Assembly (NCBI GenBank): GCA_003258405.1 | Contig: QKPN01000016.1 | Coordinates: 25,475 to 89,474 of the forward strand | Direction of reading: 5' to 3' | DNA length: 64,000 nucleotides | From: Rhodobacteraceae bacterium DSL-40 | Lineage (GTDB): Bacteria > Pseudomonadota > Alphaproteobacteria > Rhodobacterales > Rhodobacteraceae | In this document: positions 60,186 to 64,000 of the stretch, piece by piece | How the letters are laid out: every line of letters begins with the position of its first letter | Numbering within the stretch: position 1 is the first letter of the stretch | The notes under the pieces: model-generated | Databases searched by the model: none | Told to the model about the DNA's origin: nothing | Seen by the model: only the letters and a program-made list of their open reading frames with translations | Made by a program: the position numbers and the translations under genes

Positions 60186-60826
60186 TGACCCCTGAGGAAG
60201 CTTCGGCCACCGCGCGCGAGGTCTGCGGCCTCGCCCCCGTGATCCCCGTTCTCGTGATCGAGGATGTCGCCCATGCGGTGCCGCTCGCGGAAGCGCTCGT
60301 CGCCGGCGGCCTGCCCGCGCTCGAGGTGACGCTCCGCACGCCCGCGGCGCTCGACGTGATCCGCGCCATGGCCTCGGTCGAGGGCGGCATGGTCGGGGCA
60401 GGCACCTTGCTCACGCCTGAGGATGTGCGCGCCGCCAAGGAAGCGGGCGCGCGCTTCGGCGTCTCTCCCGGCATTACCGACCGGCTGGTCGCTGCCTGCG
60501 AGGAGGCCGACCTGCCGCTCCTCGGCGGTGTCGCCACCGTCGGCGAGGCCATGGGCATGCTCGAGCGCGGCTACAACGTCTGCAAGTTCTTCCCCGCCGA
60601 GGCCAATGGCGGTGCGAAGGCGCTGAAGGCCTTCGCCGGTCCCCTGCCGCAGATGAATTTCTGCCCCACCGGCGGCGTCACGCCGGAGAATGCGAAGGAC
60701 TACCTCTCGCTTCCCAACGTCCTCTGTGTCGGCGGCTCCTGGATCGCCAGCAGCGACCTTGTAAACGCCGGGAAATGGTCGGAAATAGAAGAACGTGCTC
60801 GGGTGGCGAGCGGTCTGAAAGGGTAA
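60185..60826 (+). CDS. eda: KDPG aldolase (2-dehydro-3-deoxyphosphogluconate aldolase)
   Basis: 213-residue class I aldolase. Catalytic Glu is in L-E-V-T-L-R-T (near 48), Schiff-base Lys in V-C-K-F-F-P-A-E (near 138). It splits KDPG into pyruvate and glyceraldehyde-3-phosphate. It is coupled to edd and followed after three bases by pgi. Confidence 0.97.
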   Translation: MTPEEASATAREVCGLAPVIPVLVIEDVAHAVPLAEALVAGGLPALEVTLRTPAALDVIRAMASVEGGMVGAGTLLTPEDVRAAKEAGARFGVSPGITDRLVAACEEADLPLLGGVATVGEAMGMLERGYNVCKFFPAEANGGAKALKAFAGPLPQMNFCPTGGVTPENAKDYLSLPNVLCVGGSWIASSDLVNAGKWSEIEERARVASGLKG

Positions 60827-60829
60827 ACC

Positions 60830-62443
60830 ATGCGCGAAAGGACGGAGATCTGGCAGGATCTCGAGGCATCGCTGGGCAAGATCGGTGCCCGCCGCATCGA
60901 GGACCTGTTCGACGCCAATCCCGACCGGTTCGAGGAGTTCTCCGCCCGCCTGGGCGACATGCTCTTCGACTTCTCGAAGACCAATATCGATTCCCGCGTG
61001 CTCACGCGCCTCGTCGAGCTGGCCGAGGCCTGCGGCGTCGCGGCCCGGCGCGACGCGATGTTCGCGGGCGAGAAGATCAACACCACGGAAAAGCGCGCGG
61101 TGCTCCATGTCGCGCTCCGCAATCGCGCCAACACCCCGATCTTCGTCGACGGCCACAACGTGATGCCCGACGTCAACGATGTGCTCGACCGGCTCTCGGC
61201 CTTCGCCCGCGGCATCCGCGACGGCTCCATCGCCGCCTCCGACGGCAAGCCCTTCACCGATGTCGTGAACATCGGCATCGGCGGCTCCGACCTCGGCCCG
61301 GTCATGGCGACGCTGGCGCTCGCGCCCTATCACGACGGCCCGCGCCTCCACTACGTCTCCAACGTCGACGGCGCCCATGTCCATGACGTGCTGAAGGGCC
61401 TCGACCCGGCGCGAACCCTTGTCATCATCGCCTCGAAGACCTTCACCACCATCGAGACGATGACCAACGCCCGCACCGCGCAGGCCTGGATGAAGGCCGC
61501 CCTCGGCAGCGATGCCGCCGACAGCCACTTCGCCGCCGTCTCGACCGCGATGGACAAGACCGCCGACTTCGGCATCGACCCGGCCCATGTCTTCGGCTTC
61601 TGGGACTGGGTCGGCGGCCGCTACTCGGTCTGGGGCGCGGTCGGCCTGCCGCTGATGATCGCCATCGGCCCGGAGAACTTCGTCGAATTCCTGCGCGGCG
61701 CCCACGAGATGGACCGCCACTTCGCCGAAGCGCCGCTCTCGCAGAACCTCCCCGTCCTGCTCGCCCTCGTCGGCATCTGGCACCGCAACGTCTGCGGCTA
61801 CCAGTCCCGCGCCGTGCTGCCCTACGACCAGCGCCTCTCGCGCCTGCCGGCCTATCTCCAGCAGCTCGACATGGAATCGAACGGCAAGGGCGTGAACCTC
61901 AAGGGCGCGACGCTCCCCCGCGCCAGCGGCCCGATCGTCTGGGGCGAGGCGGGCACCAACGGCCAGCACGCCTTCTACCAGCTCATCCACCAGGGCACCA
62001 ACGTGATCCCCTGCGAGTTCCTCGTCGCCGCCAACGGCCACGAACCCGAGCTCCGCCACCACCACGAGCTGCTGCTCGCCAACTGCCTTGCGCAGTCCGA
62101 AGCCCTGATGAAGGGCCGCAACCTCGCTGCGGCCATGGAAACGGTGAAGGACCCGGCTCTCGCCCCCCACAAGGTCTTCCCGGGCAACCGCCCCTCGACC
62201 ACGCTCATCTATGCCAAACTCGACCCGGCCACCTTCGGCCGCATCGTGGCGCTCTACGAGCACCGCGTCTTCGTCGAGGGCACGATCTGGGGCATCAACT
62301 CCTTCGACCAGTGGGGCGTCGAGCTCGGCAAGGAACTCGCCACCGCCCTCCTGCCGCTCATCCAGACCGGCGAAGGCGTCGCCGGGAAGGACGGCTCGAC
62401 CGCGGGCCTCCTCGGCGCGCTGAAGGCGCTCTCGTCCTCCTGA
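60830..62443 (+). CDS. pgi: Glucose-6-phosphate isomerase
   Basis: 537 aa. Motifs: [11 protein letters not shown] near 146, [14 protein letters not shown] near 263, and the end QWGVELGK. It feeds fructose-6-phosphate from the kinase or from gluconeogenesis into the ED route. It is the last gene of the operon. Confidence 0.97.
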   Translation: MRERTEIWQDLEASLGKIGARRIEDLFDANPDRFEEFSARLGDMLFDFSKTNIDSRVLTRLVELAEACGVAARRDAMFAGEKINTTEKRAVLHVALRNRANTPIFVDGHNVMPDVNDVLDRLSAFARGIRDGSIAASDGKPFTDVVNIGIGGSDLGPVMATLALAPYHDGPRLHYVSNVDGAHVHDVLKGLDPARTLVIIASKTFTTIETMTNARTAQAWMKAALGSDAADSHFAAVSTAMDKTADFGIDPAHVFGFWDWVGGRYSVWGAVGLPLMIAIGPENFVEFLRGAHEMDRHFAEAPLSQNLPVLLALVGIWHRNVCGYQSRAVLPYDQRLSRLPAYLQQLDMESNGKGVNLKGATLPRASGPIVWGEAGTNGQHAFYQLIHQGTNVIPCEFLVAANGHEPELRHHHELLLANCLAQSEALMKGRNLAAAMETVKDPALAPHKVFPGNRPSTTLIYAKLDPATFGRIVALYEHRVFVEGTIWGINSFDQWGVELGKELATALLPLIQTGEGVAGKDGSTAGLLGALKALSSS

Positions 62444-62470
62444 GGCCGGCCAGCCGCCACAGCCTCGCGC

Positions 62471-62499
62471 GCTTCAGGCCGGACACCCCGGCCTGAAGC
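62471..62499. terminator. Strong hairpin between convergent pgi and usp genes
   Basis: GCTTCAGGCCGG-ACACC-CCGGCCTGAAGC, twelve perfect pairs. No T-run. Probably ends both transcripts. Confidence 0.6.
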
Positions 62500-62514
62500 C
62501 GCACACCTTGCGCC

Positions 62515-62958
62515 TCAGAACGCCAGCAGCTTCGTGCGCTCCACGATCACCGTGCACTGCGCATGGCGCACCACGCGCGCTGCCGTCGAGCCGATGAGGT
62601 AGTCGCGGAAGTCCGGCCGGTGCGAGCCCAGCACGATCGCATCGGCCTTCATCATCTCGGCCACGCGCAGGATCTCGGGCGAGGGGCTGCCCTCGTCGAG
62701 GATCGCCTTGCCGTGCGCCACACCGGTCCGCTCCAGCAGATCCTGGAGCGCGCCGAGCGCCGCATCGCGATTCTCCTTCAGCCGGTCCTGGAACGCCTGC
62801 TCGCGCACATAGCCCGCGATATAGCTCGGCAGTGGCTCGATCACCGACATGACCGTGATCTGCCCGCCCTCGTCCAGAAGCGTCTTGGCAACCTCGACCA
62901 TGCGGTCGGCGACTTCGCCATGGGCCGGGTCGACGGGCACGAGGATGTTCTTGTACAT
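62515..62958 (-). CDS. Universal stress protein (UspA family)
   Basis: 147 residues, Rossmann-like Usp fold. Y-K-N-I-L-V-P-V-D at the start and A-I-V-L-G-S-H-R near residue 115, then G-S-T-A-A-R-V-V-R-H-A-Q-C-T-V-I-V, are typical. The nucleotide-binding glycine pattern is partial (one Gly before G-S-T), so ATP binding is uncertain. Confidence 0.92.
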   Translation of the reverse strand: MYKNILVPVDPAHGEVADRMVEVAKTLLDEGGQITVMSVIEPLPSYIAGYVREQAFQDRLKENRDAALGALQDLLERTGVAHGKAILDEGSPSPEILRVAEMMKADAIVLGSHRPDFRDYLIGSTAARVVRHAQCTVIVERTKLLAF

Positions 62959-62982
62959 GGGGGGATGCTCCCTTCAGGATTT

Positions 62983-63672
62983 ATGGGCCAATACATGCAA
63001 CGGAAACCGGCGGTTGGGATTGATGCAGATCACGGGATACCGCTGCTCGCGCCAGAGATGATGATCCACAGCGATACACATCTCCTGATCCTGAACAAGC
63101 CCTCGGGCCTCCTCAGCGTTCCGGCCAAGCCGCCGGGGCCGCAGGATTGCCTGGAGGCGCGGGCGAAGGCGAGCGATCCCGGCGCGCTCCTCGTCCACCG
63201 CCTCGACATGGACACCTCCGGCATCATGGTCTTTGCCCGCACAAAGCTCGCGCAGCGCCACCTCAACTGGCAGTTCGAGCGGCGCCAGGTCCGCAAGACC
63301 TACATCGCCCGCGTCGCCGGGGTGATCGAGGCCGACGAGGGCCGCGTCGAGCTCCCGCTCATCTGCGACTGGCCCAACCGCCCGCTGCAGATGGTCTGCT
63401 TCGAGCGCGGCCGCGCGGCGCTGACCGACTGGCGTGTGCTCGCGCGCGAGGCGAACGCCACCCGCGTCGAGCTCCGCCCCCGCACCGGCCGCAGCCACCA
63501 GCTCCGCGTGCACATGAAGGCGATCGGCCACCCGATCCTCGGCGACAAGTTCTACGCCCCGCCCGACGTCCTCGCCGCCGCCCCCCGCCTCCAGCTCCAC
63601 GCCCAGACCCTCACCTTCATGCACCCCGACGGCGGTGCCTGGACCACGTTCGAGGCGGCGGTGCCGTTTTGA
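62983..63672 (+). CDS. RluA-family RNA pseudouridine synthase
   Basis: 229 aa without an S4 domain, like RluA/RluE-type enzymes. The catalytic Asp is D75 in H-R-L-D-M-D-T-S-G. RTGRSHQLRVHMKAIGHPI is the second signature. The target may be 23S U746 and tRNA position 32 by analogy with RluA. AGGA lies close before the ATG at 62983; ATG at 62995 is an alternative. Confidence 0.92.
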   Translation: MGQYMQRKPAVGIDADHGIPLLAPEMMIHSDTHLLILNKPSGLLSVPAKPPGPQDCLEARAKASDPGALLVHRLDMDTSGIMVFARTKLAQRHLNWQFERRQVRKTYIARVAGVIEADEGRVELPLICDWPNRPLQMVCFERGRAALTDWRVLAREANATRVELRPRTGRSHQLRVHMKAIGHPILGDKFYAPPDVLAAAPRLQLHAQTLTFMHPDGGAWTTFEAAVPF

Positions 63673-63708
63673 GGGAACTGGAGTCTCGGATCGGGCGGCG
63701 TCCAGATC

Positions 63709-63730
63709 TTATACTTCGGGCATAGTATAA
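63709..63730. repeat. AT-rich inverted repeat TTATACT-N8-AGTATAA
   Basis: Perfect seven-base arms, 36 bp after the RluA-family stop, exactly where base composition falls. It may be a terminator, an operator or part of an insertion boundary. Confidence 0.6.
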
Positions 63731-63805
63731 ATTAAGGCTATGGCTACTTGCGGGAACTGCTCTCTACCCAACGTGTCTTTCGACGTCTAGATCGCTGCGC
63801 CCCTA

Positions 63806-64000
63806 TTACGCCAGCGCCTTCACATCCGCATATAGTTGGCGCAAATGGGTCTCACCCATGTCAATGATCGGCTCGTACATGAACGAATTGAGATGGATGT
63901 TCTCAGGCGTCATGAGCGCGACGCGATCTAAGATGCCGATAGCTGCCACCTCGCTTGCAAACTGCTTCTTGAACTTAGAGCCCACCCGGAAAAGAGTTGA
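63806..64000 (-). CDS. C-terminal part of an unknown, AT-richer gene (runs off the window)
   Basis: The last 64 codons and the TAA stop (63808-63806) of a leftward gene whose start lies beyond 64000. The residues include VGSKFKKQFASEVAAIGILD and PENIHLNSFMYEPIIDMGE, ending LRQLYADVKALA. Codon use (many A/T third positions) differs clearly from every other gene here, as for recently acquired DNA. The family was not recognised; the style is like the C-terminus of ATPase-type mobile or defence genes, but this is only an impression. Confidence 0.7.
   Translation of the reverse strand, partial: STLFRVGSKFKKQFASEVAAIGILDRVALMTPENIHLNSFMYEPIIDMGETHLRQLYADVKALA

Noticed and set aside
59831..62263. 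Long minus-strand frame opposite edd, eda and pgi
   Set aside because: Shadow of three firmly identified enzymes; low-complexity composition.

Overview
The window is a GC-rich stretch of a bacterial chromosome with dense, often overlapping genes. Gene content points to an alphaproteobacterium of the Rhodobacterales (Rhodobacteraceae) type. The markers are a GapR (DUF2312) homologue, PhaR with PhaA/PhaB, a HemP–imelysin–di-heme iron cluster, an AglEFGK-type sugar transporter and an Entner–Doudoroff operon zwf-pgl-edd-eda-pgi. No rRNA, tRNA, CRISPR array or insertion sequence was recognised. The species cannot be named from what is seen.

Layout. 1-1.7 kb: tRNA adenosine deaminase tadA, the rRNA pseudouridine synthase rluB and a cold-shock protein. 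2.0-10.7 kb: an envelope-stress-like block: a 33-residue membrane miniprotein, XpaC-like protein, TelA, a DUF2927 lipoprotein, a PAS-containing membrane protein, an SPFH protein with a GYF_2 tail, a double zinc-ribbon membrane protein and a secreted protein. 10.8-14.4 kb: a chemoreceptor and serS. 14.4-20.7 kb: one long minus-strand iron/heme cluster (small ORF, hemP, unknown 165-aa protein, imelysin, bfd, di-heme oxidoreductase, second imelysin, DUF1513). 20.9-26.1 kb: an EAL-domain protein, then polyhydroxybutyrate genes (phaR, a 71-aa ORF, a short phaC-like gene, phaA, phaB). 26.2-36.6 kb: mixed housekeeping and accessory genes (CatB-like acetyltransferase, PhnA-like, glutamine amidotransferase, SDR, NIT-domain chemoreceptor, gapR, YjbQ, cysE, DUF599, a hydrolase). 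36.7-46.7 kb: a MraY/WecA-like transferase, a kinase-like/exonuclease fusion, a cNMP-CBS-DUF294 protein, DUF485-actP and DUF4212 with a second sodium:solute symporter. 46.9-62.4 kb: uppS, lacI and GH1 glucosidase divergent from aglEFGK, then a PfkB sugar kinase and zwf-pgl-edd-eda-pgi. 62.5-64.0 kb: a universal stress protein, an RluA-family synthase and the 3' end of an AT-richer, probably foreign gene.

How it fits together. From 47.8 to 62.4 kb the DNA encodes a complete path for an imported glucoside: binding protein, permeases and ATPase, intracellular GH1 hydrolysis, fructose phosphorylation, Pgi, and entry to the Entner–Doudoroff route. Acetate and other organic acids enter through the two symporter pairs, whose neighbours look like regulators. 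Surplus acetyl-CoA can be stored as PHB through phaA-phaB-phaC. Operators are visible at the sugar genes (two LacI-type palindromes; ATAAATCA-N7-TGATTTAT before the ED operon) and a perfect palindrome sits between the iron operon and the EAL gene.

The least explained parts are the TelA/XpaC/SPFH/zinc-ribbon block, the membrane kinase-like protein fused to a DEDDh exonuclease, and several tiny ORFs whose stop codons overlap the next start (2050-2151, 20497-20655, 32512-32604). Functional calls rest on motifs read by eye; no database search was possible.
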